Part shown: piece after piece, positions 34,633 through 44,010 of the stretch
Layout of the letters: the number at the start of each line of letters is the position of its first letter
How positions within the stretch are numbered: the stretch's first letter is position 1
From: Bifidobacterium sp. ESL0682
Lineage (GTDB): Bacteria > Actinomycetota > Actinomycetes > Actinomycetales > Bifidobacteriaceae
NCBI RefSeq assembly: GCF_029392815.1
Contig: NZ_CP113942.1
Location: 1,488,001 to 1,552,000, forward strand
Direction of reading: 5' to 3'
Length of the DNA: 64,000 nt
Position numbers and translations under genes: made by a program
Notes under the pieces: generated by a model
Told to the model about the DNA's origin: nothing
The model's database searches: none
The model's input: only the letters and a program-made list of their open reading frames with translations

Positions 34633-35202
34633 ATGGCAGAACAAGCAGCCGGCAACACCGAAACCGGTAGTGAAAACCTCGAAGGCCAGCAGACTTCCAA
34701 CCCCGCAACGGGTGCTGAAGACGCAACCGGCACCGAAAGCCAGAACGCCGAAGTCACCGACTGGAAAGCGGAAGCCGAGAAGTGGAAGGCCATGTCGCGC
34801 AAGAACGAGGCTCAGGCCAAGTCCAACGCCGACAAAGCCAAACAGTTCGACGAGTTCCAGGAATCGCAGAAGACGGAGCTGCAGAAGGCGCAGGACGAAG
34901 CCGCGAAATACAAGGCCGAGTTCGAAGCCCAACAGGTCAAGTCCCTGCAAGCCGAAACGGCAGCCAAGAACAACATCCCCGTCAGCCTGCTCACAGCCAC
35001 CACGCAGGACGCGCTCGACGTCCAGGTAAAGGCGCTGCTCGATTTCAAGACCCCGCAGCCGGCCTCCAAAAGCGGCGTGGACGTTGGCGCCGGCTCCAAC
35101 CAGCCGCCGGTGTTCACACAGGCGCAGGTCAGCGACCAGAAGTTCTACCACGAACACCGGGATGAGATCCTCAAGGCCATGTCCGAGGGACGCATCCGTT
35201 AA
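34633..35202 (+). CDS. Capsid scaffolding protein
   Basis: 189 residues, strongly acidic and helical (DWKAEAEKWKAMSRKNEAQ, QKTELQKAQDEAAKYKAEFE), ending in a basic helix (HRDEILKAMSEGRIR) that would dock to the capsid protein. Position between minor head and major capsid genes is typical. It would be expelled from the mature head. Confidence 0.85.
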   Translation: MAEQAAGNTETGSENLEGQQTSNPATGAEDATGTESQNAEVTDWKAEAEKWKAMSRKNEAQAKSNADKAKQFDEFQESQKTELQKAQDEAAKYKAEFEAQQVKSLQAETAAKNNIPVSLLTATTQDALDVQVKALLDFKTPQPASKSGVDVGAGSNQPPVFTQAQVSDQKFYHEHRDEILKAMSEGRIR

Positions 35203-35224
35203 GCTCTAGAAAGGCAACATCACC

Positions 35225-36154
35225 ATGACAGACAACATCACCACGGGCGCAATCGCACCGTTCATCCCCCAGGTGTGGGCGAACGAGGCGTTGGAGATCC
35301 TGCGTAGCAACATCGTCCTCGCTCCGATGGTCACCAAGGACGCCGACGTGGCCACGTTCAACGTCGGCGACACCCTGCACATCCCCTACGTCGGCACGCT
35401 GCAGGCGCACGACAAGGTGCAGGGCCAACCGGTCACCAAGCAGGTGCCGAACACGAGCGACACCGCCGTGAAGCTCGACAAGCACAAGGAGGTGACGGTC
35501 GAGATCGAGGACTTCGCGAAGGCCGTCGCCACCCCGCTCGTCGAACAGCAGTACGTGAAGGCGCAGATCATCGCCCTCGCCGAGCAGGTGGAGACCGACC
35601 TGTTCAACATCTACAGCCAGTTCAGCGGCTCCGTCGGCACCGCCGGCACCAACATCGACGCCGCCACGCTGCGCGCCATCAACAAGAAGTTCACCGACAA
35701 CAAGGTGCCGGCAGGCGACCGCCATGTGGTCATGAGCACCAAGGATTCCGCCGCGCTGCTTGCCGACGATTCCCTGCAGAGCTTCTTCGCGTTCAACGAC
35801 GGTTCACGCGGGGATGTGACCACCGGCCAGCTCGGCCGCATCTATGGCCTCCAGCTGCACGAATCACAGCTCGTGCCCGCCGTCGAAGGCACCCCCACCG
35901 TGACCAACAACCTCGCGTTCGATCCCGGTGCCATCATCCTCGCGTCCCGCGCGCTGCCTATGGCCCCGACCGGTTCCGGTACCGTGCAGTCCGTCGTCGC
36001 CGACCCCGTTTCGGGTCTGACCGTCCGCTGCTCGATGAGCTACGACCACGATGACCTCGGAGTGCAGACCACGTTCGACATCCTCTACGGTGTCAAGAAG
36101 CTGCGCGACGAGAAGGGCTTCGTCGTCCTCTCTCTAATCAAAACGAACCATTAA
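35225..36154 (+). CDS. Major capsid protein
   Basis: 309 residues. Opening TTGAIAPFIPQVWANEALEILRSN, VGDTLHIPYVGTLQAHDKV, VEIEDFAKAVATPLVEQQYV, and VMSTKDSAALLADDSLQSFF are typical for this tailed-phage coat family with an HK97-like fold. AGAAAGGCA before the ATG. GC-rich and codon-biased, as for a highly expressed gene. Confidence 0.93.
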   Translation: MTDNITTGAIAPFIPQVWANEALEILRSNIVLAPMVTKDADVATFNVGDTLHIPYVGTLQAHDKVQGQPVTKQVPNTSDTAVKLDKHKEVTVEIEDFAKAVATPLVEQQYVKAQIIALAEQVETDLFNIYSQFSGSVGTAGTNIDAATLRAINKKFTDNKVPAGDRHVVMSTKDSAALLADDSLQSFFAFNDGSRGDVTTGQLGRIYGLQLHESQLVPAVEGTPTVTNNLAFDPGAIILASRALPMAPTGSGTVQSVVADPVSGLTVRCSMSYDHDDLGVQTTFDILYGVKKLRDEKGFVVLSLIKTNH

Positions 36155-36175
36155 ATATTCTTTAATGGTTCGTTT
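36141..36175 (+). terminator. Hairpin at the end of the major capsid gene
   Basis: AAACGAACCATTAAA (36141-36155) pairs perfectly with 36161-36175 over 15 bp around the loop TATTC; it overlaps the capsid stop codon. The right arm ends in TTT only, so it may act as a partial terminator or mRNA stabiliser that separates capsid from tail expression. Confidence 0.7.
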
Positions 36176-36251
36176 CAATCGTGTGCGTCGTGGCCGGTAA
36201 TCATGTCAAACTCCACGGCGCACACCCATATCCAAACGAAAAGAGACTGTT

Positions 36252-36638
36252 TTGAAGTACATCAAGAACGCCGAGGGCGGCGTGCAGGCCGTCAGCGACG
36301 AGCACTACGACAAATACCTCACCGTCAGGGACGATGCCGGAAACATCCAGCTGAAGCCCGGCTACGAGGAGCTGAAGGAAAAGGACGCCAGGAAGTCAAA
36401 TCCTCAGCTCTTTGGTGAAGTTGACCCGCATATCGTTTACTCGGCCAAGGAACTCGTGGCCAAGCGCAAGTATGCGCAGGAGCTTGCCGCCTTCCAGAAA
36501 GCCGATGCTGAAGCCACACAGACACCGATTGACCCGGTCCCCGCAGCAACTCCTGCGCCAACGGCTTCGGCAACCTCACAGGCTTCTGCTGCCGCCGACA
36601 AGAAAGCCTCTGCCAACGACGCCAAGAAGGACAAGTAA
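36252..36638 (+). CDS. Unknown structural-region protein
   Basis: 128 residues from a TTG start (MKYIKNAEGGVQAVSDEHY). The first 75 residues look folded; the rest is Ala/Pro/Thr-rich and flexible. Placed between the capsid and connector genes, so it may be a head decoration or head fibre component. Not recognised. Confidence 0.6.
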   Translation: MKYIKNAEGGVQAVSDEHYDKYLTVRDDAGNIQLKPGYEELKEKDARKSNPQLFGEVDPHIVYSAKELVAKRKYAQELAAFQKADAEATQTPIDPVPAATPAPTASATSQASAAADKKASANDAKKDK

Positions 36639-36641
36639 ACC

Positions 36642-37082
36642 ATGCAACCCGTGTATGCGACCAAAGAGGATTGGCGCCAGTACCGAGGTTTGAAAGAGAA
36701 CGCAGAACTTCCCCAGAACCTTGACTCGCTGCTGAACGCCGGTTCCCTTGCCGTCCGTGAATACACGGCGTTATGCGTCTACCCGGTTGACGGGCAAGGC
36801 CTGCCTACCGGTCGCCGCGCCAAGGAAGCGATGCGTGATGCCACGTGCGCCCATGCCACGGCCATGCTGCAGCTCGATATCGACCCCGACAGGGGTGGGG
36901 CGGTCGACACCCGCACCAAGACGTCGAAAAGCATCAACGGCGCGTCGATAACCTACAACAAAAACGAGCAGGACAGCGAGGCCGAAGCACGGCTGCAAGT
37001 GGCTCAGGGCATCGCTCCTACCGCGCGACGGATACTCGATGCGGCCGGCATGTCTGGCGGCTCGCCGTGGCTGGGAGGCTGA
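36642..37082 (+). CDS. Head-tail connector protein
   Basis: 146 residues. YATKEDWRQYRGL and LDSLLNAGSLAVREYTALCVYPVD, then AMRDATCAHATAMLQL, helical like HK97 gp6/SPP1 gp15 connectors. It would sit below the portal. Operon order supports it. Confidence 0.75.
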   Translation: MQPVYATKEDWRQYRGLKENAELPQNLDSLLNAGSLAVREYTALCVYPVDGQGLPTGRRAKEAMRDATCAHATAMLQLDIDPDRGGAVDTRTKTSKSINGASITYNKNEQDSEAEARLQVAQGIAPTARRILDAAGMSGGSPWLGG

Positions 37083-37083
37083 T

Positions 37084-37422
37084 ATGGACGAGCTCGACGA
37101 ATTCTACGTGCATCGTGCCGTCGTCCGCACGTCGGAAGGCGTGAACGGCGACGGCGAGGACATCTATACGGAATCCGATGCCGTCCCGTGCTTCATCAAC
37201 GACCAGTCGAAACTAATCCGCGACCAGCAGGGGCAGCAGGTCGTAGGTTCCACCACCGTCATCTGCAGCAACCAATATGCTCCCCTGTTCCGGCAGGACA
37301 GCGAGGTGCTGCAAGTAACAGCCGATGGGACGAAAGTCTCCAGAGGCCGCGTGGCATTGGTCGATGTGGCCGATAGCGGGCCGTTGGGGCTGCCTGACCA
37401 TACGACCGTCAATCTCGTCTGA
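37084..37422 (+). CDS. Head closure protein
   Basis: 112 residues. Mostly beta: FYVHRAVVRTSEG, QVVGSTTVICSNQYAPLFRQ, GRVALVDVADSGPLGLPDHT. Size and position match SPP1-gp16-like stoppers that close the connector. Starts 2 bp after the previous stop. Confidence 0.7.
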   Translation: MDELDEFYVHRAVVRTSEGVNGDGEDIYTESDAVPCFINDQSKLIRDQQGQQVVGSTTVICSNQYAPLFRQDSEVLQVTADGTKVSRGRVALVDVADSGPLGLPDHTTVNLV

Positions 37423-37431
37423 AGGAGAAGC

Positions 37432-37794
37432 ATGAAGTTCGACGGCTCGTTCGACTTCTCAAACCTCGAGAAGGGCGCCAACCGGGCCCGTACCAAAGGG
37501 CTCATGCAGGCCGGAGAGCATATCAGGCAGGTGAGCGCCGAGCTCGCGCCGAAGGAATCCGGCTCACTTGCAGGTTCCGCCGACGTGCGTATGACCGGAG
37601 ACGGCCATCTGACGGTCGTGTTCCCCGGCCCGTACGCACGCTATCAGGAGTTCGGCGTCTTCTACCGGCACGGCCGGTTCGGCGCCCCGCTCCGCCACGA
37701 CAACGGGCAAAGCTTCTTCCTGACCACCGCGATGAACACCGAGAAGGACCGTTGCATCGACATCATGGCCGACGCATTGAAGGAGGATCTGTGA
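37432..37794 (+). CDS. HK97-gp10-like neck/tail completion protein
   Basis: 120 residues. GLMQAGEHIRQVSAELAPKE and the hallmark VVFPGPYARYQEFGVFY of HK97 gp10-type proteins. Joins head and tail. GAAGGAGAAGC before the ATG; stop overlaps the next GTG. Confidence 0.82.
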   Translation: MKFDGSFDFSNLEKGANRARTKGLMQAGEHIRQVSAELAPKESGSLAGSADVRMTGDGHLTVVFPGPYARYQEFGVFYRHGRFGAPLRHDNGQSFFLTTAMNTEKDRCIDIMADALKEDL

Positions 37795-38255
37795 GTGGAT
37801 ACAACCCCACTGCCGCCCTGCTTGAAGGCGTGGCCCAGCTGCTCGCCGACCACGATATCGGCGTCTACCGGACCGGCAAACCGTATGAGGTTACCGACAC
37901 GGCCATCATCATGAAGACCATGCCCACAAGCCCCGACCGGTGCATCATTCTCAACTGGACGCCGATGCAATCCGACCCGAGCCTGCCACGGGAATCCGGC
38001 ATACTGCAGACCGCCTGCAGAGGGCTGCCCGGCAAGCCGCTCGACAGCGACCGTCTCGCCGACCTGTGCAGGCAGCAGCTCGACGGGCTCACCTGCCTCG
38101 GTCTCGGCGACGGGGTGAGCATCACCCAGTGCTGGAAGCGCAACGGCGTCAACATGGGGCAGGACGAGAGCAAACGGTGGGTCACCGCCGTCCAGTTCAA
38201 CGTGGACCTCGACCTGCCTCCCACCAGGCTCCGGCCGACAACCGGCACCTGGTAA
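37791..38255 (+). CDS. Tail terminator / minor capsid protein
   Basis: 154 residues from GTG 37791 (VSGYNPTAALLEGVAQLL). TAIIMKTMPTSPDRCIILNW and RWVTAVQFNVDLDLPP; size and position match tail terminators (lambda gpU / SPP1 gp17 group). Translationally coupled to the previous gene by GTGA. Confidence 0.7.
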   Translation: MSGYNPTAALLEGVAQLLADHDIGVYRTGKPYEVTDTAIIMKTMPTSPDRCIILNWTPMQSDPSLPRESGILQTACRGLPGKPLDSDRLADLCRQQLDGLTCLGLGDGVSITQCWKRNGVNMGQDESKRWVTAVQFNVDLDLPPTRLRPTTGTW

Positions 38256-38290
38256 ACAATCCTGAAAACAAAAACGAAAGGAACATCATC

Positions 38291-38878
38291 ATGACCATCG
38301 CATTGGCACGCCGCTTCAAGGTCGAAATCTCGAAGGACGGCACTACATGGAATCCCCTAAATGGCTTGACGGATTTCAACCCGAAGTTCGACCCGACCCT
38401 GCAGGACGCGAACGACTATGAGAACGAGGGCTGGGGTTCCAAGGAGATCACGATGAACACGTGGTCTTTGGAATGCAAGGCCAACCGCATCATCACCGCC
38501 AACAGGTTCGACGAAGGACAGGAACTGTGCCGCAAATGCGTCGGCAAGTTCGGCGAGGACGCGCGACTCTACGTGCGCTGGTACGACCGCAACGGCATGC
38601 CGGAAGCCCATCAGGGCCGCGCCATCGTCGGGTACACGCAGTCGAAGACCGGCGTCGCCGACCTCGAAGAGGTGTCCATCACCTTCACCGGCGACGGTGT
38701 ATGCGAGGAAATCGACAACCCTGCAGCATCTTCTCCGGCGCCCAGTTCCCCGTCCACGCCCTCCACCGAATCCGCGGTGTCCGGCGACGGTACGACTCCG
38801 GAAAATCCCGCCTCATACACTGTGCCTTCCATCGACGAATCTACCGAAGACACAGCATCCGCCACACCTGCCGAGTAA
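38291..38878 (+). CDS. Major tail protein
   Basis: 195 residues. N-terminal domain (TIALARRFKVEISKDGTTWN, DYENEGWGSKEITMNTWSLE) builds the tail tube. The end from about residue 143 is a Pro/Ser/Thr-rich extension, likely surface exposed. AAAGGAAC before the ATG. Confidence 0.82.
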   Translation: MTIALARRFKVEISKDGTTWNPLNGLTDFNPKFDPTLQDANDYENEGWGSKEITMNTWSLECKANRIITANRFDEGQELCRKCVGKFGEDARLYVRWYDRNGMPEAHQGRAIVGYTQSKTGVADLEEVSITFTGDGVCEEIDNPAASSPAPSSPSTPSTESAVSGDGTTPENPASYTVPSIDESTEDTASATPAE

Positions 38879-38901
38879 TTTCGGCAGACCATTTAACATT
38901 T

Positions 38902-38948
38902 CCCGCCTTTTCCTCCACTTTCCTGTCATTGCTCCGGGAAGAGGCGGG
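38902..38948 (+). terminator. Hairpin after the major tail protein gene
   Basis: CCCGCCT (38902-38908) pairs with AGGCGGG (38942-38948) over a loop of 33 bases, followed by ACTTCTC. Weak evidence of termination; it may lower expression of the minor tail genes. Confidence 0.35.
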
Positions 38949-39000
38949 ACTTCTCTAATTCAACCGGCAGAGCAGCAATGGCACTTTCCCAGGAGCAACA

Positions 39001-39435
39001 ATGACATTCAAGGATTTCAAAGACATCGCACCCGAACCGCTGGACCTGTCCATCAGCGGCAAGACCTACACCATTCCGGCAGTCAGCGCAGCCGACGGTC
39101 TGAAGGCATGGCAGTGGATCCGCAGCGGCAAGAAGGATGACGGCCAGCCTGCCAAAGTCGAGGACATCGCCGGCATCCTGCTCGGAGACGTCCAACAGCA
39201 GCTCATCAACGACGATATAAGCTGGCAGGCCCTCAACCGCGTGTACCTCACCGTCATCAGCGACTTCACCAACGGCCGCAGGAGCGCCGAAGCCATGTGG
39301 GAGACCGGCGGCGACCCAAAAGCACTCGAACGGCTGACCGCATCCGCAAGGCGGGACGAGGCAAATACGACCCGGAAACCGGACTCTACGAATGGTACGA
39401 AGACATCCCGGAAGAAGCCCACGGAGGCACGATAG
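39001..39435 (+). CDS. Tail assembly chaperone, short form (gpG-like)
   Basis: 144 residues. FKDIAPEPLDLSISGKTYTI, DGLKAWQWIRSGK, and LTVISDFTNGRRSAEAMWET resemble mycobacteriophage/lambda G-type chaperones that coat the tape measure. The frame ends at 39435; a -1 shift at 39315-39321 yields the long form. Confidence 0.82.
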   Translation: MTFKDFKDIAPEPLDLSISGKTYTIPAVSAADGLKAWQWIRSGKKDDGQPAKVEDIAGILLGDVQQQLINDDISWQALNRVYLTVISDFTNGRRSAEAMWETGGDPKALERLTASARRDEANTTRKPDSTNGTKTSRKKPTEAR

Positions 39436-39647
39436 CGCCAACATGGCCCCAACTGCTCGACCATTGGGACCTGCTGGTCGCCGACGCGCAGGAGCGGTAC
39501 CAGCTCGAACTCGACAACAAGCAGCTCTTGGAACAACGCCCGTGGCCGTGGCTGGCACGCCGCGTCATCGGGCTGATCGGCGTGGACGGCAGACTGCGCA
39601 GAACGTTGGAAGCGGAACGGAAGGACAAGGACCATGGCCAGCGGTAG
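39001..39647 (+). CDS. Tail assembly chaperone, long form by programmed -1 frameshift (gpGT-like)
   Basis: The first 107 codons are shared with the short form. After CCA AAA at 39316-39321 a -1 slip continues as STRTADRIRKAGRGKYDPET and WYEDIPEEAHGG, ending at 39647: about 215 residues. The slippery heptamer is C CCA AAA in the correct phase. Downstream extension length, -1 direction and overlap with the tape measure start fit the conserved G/GT arrangement of long-tailed phages. Confidence 0.85.
39315..39321 (+). promoter_or_regulatory. Slippery heptamer CCCAAAA for -1 ribosomal frameshift
   Basis: Phased as X XXY YYZ in the gpG frame (C-CCA-AAA). Both frames are open across it. Confidence 0.85.
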
Positions 39648-42600
39648 CACCGAAGTAGGCAGCATCAAGGGGCTGCTGGAGCTCGACATCACCGACTACA
39701 TGGAAGGCATCGAGAAGGCCAAGACCGCCGAACAGGAGCTGAAGCACGGCGACGGCGACACCGACCTCCGTATCGGCGCGGACGTGCACGAGGCCGTCGA
39801 GAAGATGGACGAGGTCACCGCCAAGGCCGACAAGCTGGGTGACGAGTCGAAAGACATTCGCATGGATGCGGATGTGGATGAGGCGGTCGGCAAGATACAG
39901 GCCGTCGCCGCCACTGTCGACGAGGCTACCGGCGACGAGAAGGAAGTCCAGGTAGGCGCCGATGTGCAGGAGGCCATGGGCAAGGTCGAGCAGGTGGCTA
40001 CGGTCGCCGACGATCTCGAGGCCAAACGTGTCCAGATGCGCGTGGATGCTCGCGTGGACGAGGCCATGGCCCGTATCGACGAGGTGACAGCCAAGGCTGA
40101 TGGTGCCGCCAAGACGCATACGGTGATCGTGGATGCGAAGACCGGCAAGGCCGTCGGCGAGATCGAGGCCGTGAGAACTGCCGAAACATCGTTGGAACGT
40201 TCCAACGCCCGCCTGTCGGAAGCATATTCGGAACTGGACGCGGTGCAGTCTCAGACCGTGTTCAGCCAGTCGAGCCTGATGACCGCCGAGGCTGCTGCGA
40301 CACGTGTCGAAGAGGAGCAGGCCGCAGCCCAGAAAAAACTCAACCTCGTACTGGCCGAATACGAAGTCGCATTGCAGGCCGATGCCACGGCATCAACGGC
40401 AGACGCTTCCGCCAGCGGCAGGGAGGCGTCGCAAACCAACAGGGTGGCCGAGGCGAAACGTTCCGGCGCCGCAGCCTCGCAGGCCGACGCCAAGGCCACC
40501 GAGACGGATACTGCGGCCAAGAACGCCAACGCTGACGCGTCGGAACGGCAGGCGGCGTCCCAGAACATGCTCCGCAACACACTGCTGCTCGTCGCGCCGG
40601 CTCTTGTGCCCATCGCCGGTGCCGCCGCTGGCGCGGGTACAGCTCTGATCGGGATGGCGGCCTCCGGCATCCTCGCGTTCCGCGGGGTCAACACCGCCAT
40701 GGACGAGGGGTCTCTGACTGGCCAGCAGTACAGTGCAGATCTGCGTTCCCTTGGCAATGACATGGACAGGCTTTCGAATACGGGTGCAGTGGCCTATTTG
40801 TCCGGCATGAACCAGGTTGCTGGGGAGCTGCATGGCAGCATGCCGGTGCTCAACGGCGATGTGAGCATGTTCAGCCGGGGTCTGGGCACCATCAGCGGCA
40901 ACGCGTTGCAGGGGGTATTGGGCCTGCTGCGGGAGATGACGCCGGTGTTGGTGAGTGTGGATTCCGGGTTGGAACGTAGTTCCGCGAAGTTCGCCAGCTG
41001 GGGTACGGGCAGCGGCGCGAAGCAGTTCGTCTCCTATCTTATTTCCACGCTGCCTTCCGTCGGCTCGGCGCTGTCCAGCCTGATCGGCGCAGCAGGCCAT
41101 GTGGCCAGCGCGTTCGGCCCGTGGGGCAGCCTTGTGCTCACGGCCGTGACCGATGTCAGCGATGTGATCCAGGCGATTCCCACGCCGGTTCTGTCGGTTT
41201 TGGCGACCGGGGCGATGGCCGCTTATACGGCTTTCAAACTGTTTGGTGCCATCACTCCTATCATCGAGGGCGTGCAGGCGGCCATGGAGGGTCTTGCTGG
41301 CGGTGAGGCTGCAGCCTCGTTGGCTTCGTTGGCGACACCGTTGGGAGCGGTCACGGTGGCTGTGGGGCTGCTTGGTGCCGCGTATGCTGCGGTTGCCGGG
41401 AAGAACAGGCAGGCCACGAATGCGCAGCAGGATTACACGTCGGCGCTGCAGCAGTCGAACGGGGTCGTTGACCAGAATGTCGCGAAGAGCGTCGCCAAGC
41501 AGGCGAAAGATTCCGGTGCTCTTGACACCGCCGGCCAGCTGGGCATCGCTCAAGGCAAGGTGACCGATGCTATCACCGGGCAGAACGACGCGTATGATTC
41601 GCTGACGAAGAGTCTGCAGAAGACCATCGATTCCGGTACGACGTACACGACCACGCAGTACGGCATGTCGGTGTATCAGGACAAGAACGCGAAGGCGGCA
41701 CAACAGCTGCTGAATACGGTGAAGGAGCAGCACGGGGCCTATCAGAAGGCTGCGGACGACCAGAAGCAAGTTGCTGCGGCGTCGCAGGATACGACGACGA
41801 AGCTTTCGGCGCAGGCGCAGATTCTCGGTTTGAGCCAGGGCGAGTGGACCCGGTTGCAGAATGCGGAGACGCAGGCGAGTGCTGCGGCCAAGGACTACAA
41901 GTCGGCGTTAGACCTGCTGAACGGGCAGGCGCAGAATCTGGATCAGGCTACCAGTACGCTGACGATGCAGTTCGACACGATGGCTTCGACCATCAGGCAG
42001 AACATCTCGCAGGTCGGCAAGGCCAAAGCCACGAGCATGGACGTGAACACGACGTACGGCGCGAAGAACCACCAGCTCATCGAGCAAACTGTGAAAGACG
42101 CCCAGGACGAAGCGGATTCCATTATCAACAGCGAGGGCAAGTCACAGAAGGCGTATCTGGATGCGAACCAGTCTTTGACGGAATCCAGACAGAAGATTCT
42201 CGATGTGGCGGCAGCCAACGGACTCAACCGCAATCAGGTGTCCGCACTGCTCGACCAGATCATGAAAATGCCCGCCGACCCTACGACCCACATCATGGTG
42301 GACGACGACCAGGCGAAGAGCGAGCTGAAGAATCTCGGAGTCACGGCCGCCAACGTTTCCAAGGATGAGAAGACCATCACCATCACCGGCGACAACAAAA
42401 AGGCCATGGATGCCATCGCCAAAGTCACAGGGGCGAAAATCGACGACAAGACCGGCAAGCTCACTCTGGACAAGCAGCAGTATGACGTGGCCTTGGCCAT
42501 CGCCAATGGCGCTGCCATCGATACCAAGACCGGGCAATTGAAGGCTGACAACAATGAATACTGGCAGAAGCTAGCTCAGACGAACGGCTGGAAAATAGAC

Positions 42601-43233
42601 CCGCATACTGGCCTGCTGATCGGAGACAACGGCCAGTACATGTCGGCCCTAGGCATAGCCAACGCTTCAACATTGAACGACAAGCAATCAGTACTACGCG
42701 CAATTGACCAAGCATCCGGTGTCGTGGCGACGGTCGAGCAGGAAAAAATCCACGACAAGTATTTCAGGATTGTCACGGATTATATCCATAACAATATCGA
42801 GACAGGCGGCAACTTCGACAATAGTGGGGTTCCATTCGCAGCAGGTCTTGGTAAGGGCTATACGGGCGGGGAGTTTGACGGCAGGTCCTTCCTGAAAGGT
42901 TATGCTTCCGGCGGCGAGTTCGAAGGGGCGGTCACCGGCCCGTATTCGCCCGTCAAGGACAATGTGATTCTGCAGAATGCACGTCTGAACCCGGGCGAAC
43001 ATGTGCTCACGGTTGACGATGTGCGCGCGATGGGCGGGCAGAAGGCCGTCTACGCGTTCCGCAGCAGTCTGCACAATCCGAAACCCGTCTACCGAACACG
43101 CGAGGAAGTCGACCGCATTCCCCAGCGGAAACACGAGACGCGGCCGATACAGATCATCGTGCAAGGCAACGGCGACCCCGATGCCACCGCACGACGCACG
43201 TACGAGCTGTTCAGGCAGAAACTGGAGGTGTGA
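39634..43233 (+). CDS. Tail tape measure protein
   Basis: 1199 residues. Sets tail length; at about 0.15 nm per residue a tail of about 180 nm is expected. Layout: four N-terminal helical repeats (residues 43-165), Ala-rich coiled coil, hydrophobic region (NTLLLVAPALVPIAGAAAGA, about 310-345), long helical centre, and a C-terminal region with KGYASGGEFEGAVTGPYSP. The start overlaps the end of the GT frame. No lysozyme or peptidase motif seen. Confidence 0.93.
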   Translation: MASGSTEVGSIKGLLELDITDYMEGIEKAKTAEQELKHGDGDTDLRIGADVHEAVEKMDEVTAKADKLGDESKDIRMDADVDEAVGKIQAVAATVDEATGDEKEVQVGADVQEAMGKVEQVATVADDLEAKRVQMRVDARVDEAMARIDEVTAKADGAAKTHTVIVDAKTGKAVGEIEAVRTAETSLERSNARLSEAYSELDAVQSQTVFSQSSLMTAEAAATRVEEEQAAAQKKLNLVLAEYEVALQADATASTADASASGREASQTNRVAEAKRSGAAASQADAKATETDTAAKNANADASERQAASQNMLRNTLLLVAPALVPIAGAAAGAGTALIGMAASGILAFRGVNTAMDEGSLTGQQYSADLRSLGNDMDRLSNTGAVAYLSGMNQVAGELHGSMPVLNGDVSMFSRGLGTISGNALQGVLGLLREMTPVLVSVDSGLERSSAKFASWGTGSGAKQFVSYLISTLPSVGSALSSLIGAAGHVASAFGPWGSLVLTAVTDVSDVIQAIPTPVLSVLATGAMAAYTAFKLFGAITPIIEGVQAAMEGLAGGEAAASLASLATPLGAVTVAVGLLGAAYAAVAGKNRQATNAQQDYTSALQQSNGVVDQNVAKSVAKQAKDSGALDTAGQLGIAQGKVTDAITGQNDAYDSLTKSLQKTIDSGTTYTTTQYGMSVYQDKNAKAAQQLLNTVKEQHGAYQKAADDQKQVAAASQDTTTKLSAQAQILGLSQGEWTRLQNAETQASAAAKDYKSALDLLNGQAQNLDQATSTLTMQFDTMASTIRQNISQVGKAKATSMDVNTTYGAKNHQLIEQTVKDAQDEADSIINSEGKSQKAYLDANQSLTESRQKILDVAAANGLNRNQVSALLDQIMKMPADPTTHIMVDDDQAKSELKNLGVTAANVSKDEKTITITGDNKKAMDAIAKVTGAKIDDKTGKLTLDKQQYDVALAIANGAAIDTKTGQLKADNNEYWQKLAQTNGWKIDPHTGLLIGDNGQYMSALGIANASTLNDKQSVLRAIDQASGVVATVEQEKIHDKYFRIVTDYIHNNIETGGNFDNSGVPFAAGLGKGYTGGEFDGRSFLKGYASGGEFEGAVTGPYSPVKDNVILQNARLNPGEHVLTVDDVRAMGGQKAVYAFRSSLHNPKPVYRTREEVDRIPQRKHETRPIQIIVQGNGDPDATARRTYELFRQKLEV
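39760..40125 (+). repeat. Four tandem repeats in the tape measure N-terminus
   Basis: Units of about 30 residues, each built as (D/V)xRxxADVxEAxxKxxxVxAxxD, e.g. LRIGADVHEAVEKMDEV, IRMDADVDEAVGKIQAV, VQVGADVQEAMGKVEQV and MRVDARVDEAMARIDEV. The DNA also repeats imperfectly. Confidence 0.75.
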
Positions 43234-43234
43234 A

Positions 43235-44008
43235 TTGAGAATCACCGTAGAGCCGAAGGGACGTCCCGAGCACGGTATCATCCTGCTCGACAGCCATGAG
43301 CAGTGGGGGCACGACCCGTTTCCCGACAATATGGCGTTCCTGTCGGCCATGCCGGAAGGTTGGTACGATTCGCTGGAACAGCGGAACTCCCCGGTCGTCA
43401 ACCCGCAGGGCGACGGCTCGTACATGCCGCTCCGCCTGTTCACCTCGCACCGCACCGTCACCCTGCACTGCCGCCGCAGCCAGCACCGGTGGTCGCGGCA
43501 GTCGTCGTCTCTGGCCGACCTGCGGTTCCTCGACCTTCTGAACAGCCTTGTCACGCAACGGGTCCGTCTGGCCGTAGAGGACGGGCTGGGCCGCAGGCAC
43601 AGCGACGGGATACTCACACAGCCGATAACGCAGTCATGGCCGGGCGTCGAATCGACACGGTTCACACTCATCCTCAGCCTCGACCCGCTGAAACTCGGCG
43701 ACCCCATCGCCGGCACGCTCACAGGGAGCGGGACCCTGCACATCGAAGACAACGGCATGGCCCCAAGCCTCCCATCCATCCACGTGGACGGCCCGGTCAC
43801 CAGCCTTTCCGTAGCCTCCGGCGGCCATTCCGTACAGTGGTCGGGCAACGCCGCAAGCCTCGACATCGATTTCAGCGATCTGACGCCCAGCAGCGGCAGC
43901 ATCACGGACGACGACCTGTTCGCCATCCAGCCCGGCGCCAACAGCATCGCCGTGTCCGCGGACCGGACGGCGAAGACCACACTGTCCTTCTGCCCCGCAT
44001 GGAGGTAA
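43235..44008 (+). CDS. Distal tail protein (Dit-like)
   Basis: 257 residues from TTG 43235 with GGAGGTG at good spacing. RITVEPKGRPEHGIILLDSH, PLRLFTSHRTVTLHCRRS, ILSLDPLKLGDPIAG. Directly after the tape measure, where Dit normally lies; forms the hub linking tail tube and tip. Phage tail family assignment by features and order. Confidence 0.75.
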   Translation: MRITVEPKGRPEHGIILLDSHEQWGHDPFPDNMAFLSAMPEGWYDSLEQRNSPVVNPQGDGSYMPLRLFTSHRTVTLHCRRSQHRWSRQSSSLADLRFLDLLNSLVTQRVRLAVEDGLGRRHSDGILTQPITQSWPGVESTRFTLILSLDPLKLGDPIAGTLTGSGTLHIEDNGMAPSLPSIHVDGPVTSLSVASGGHSVQWSGNAASLDIDFSDLTPSSGSITDDDLFAIQPGANSIAVSADRTAKTTLSFCPAWR

Positions 44009-44010
44009 GC

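Noticed and set aside
39297..39435. Frame change in the tail chaperone treated as another sequencing error
   Set aside because: A correctly phased CCCAAAA and the known G/GT layout explain it as programmed frameshifting.
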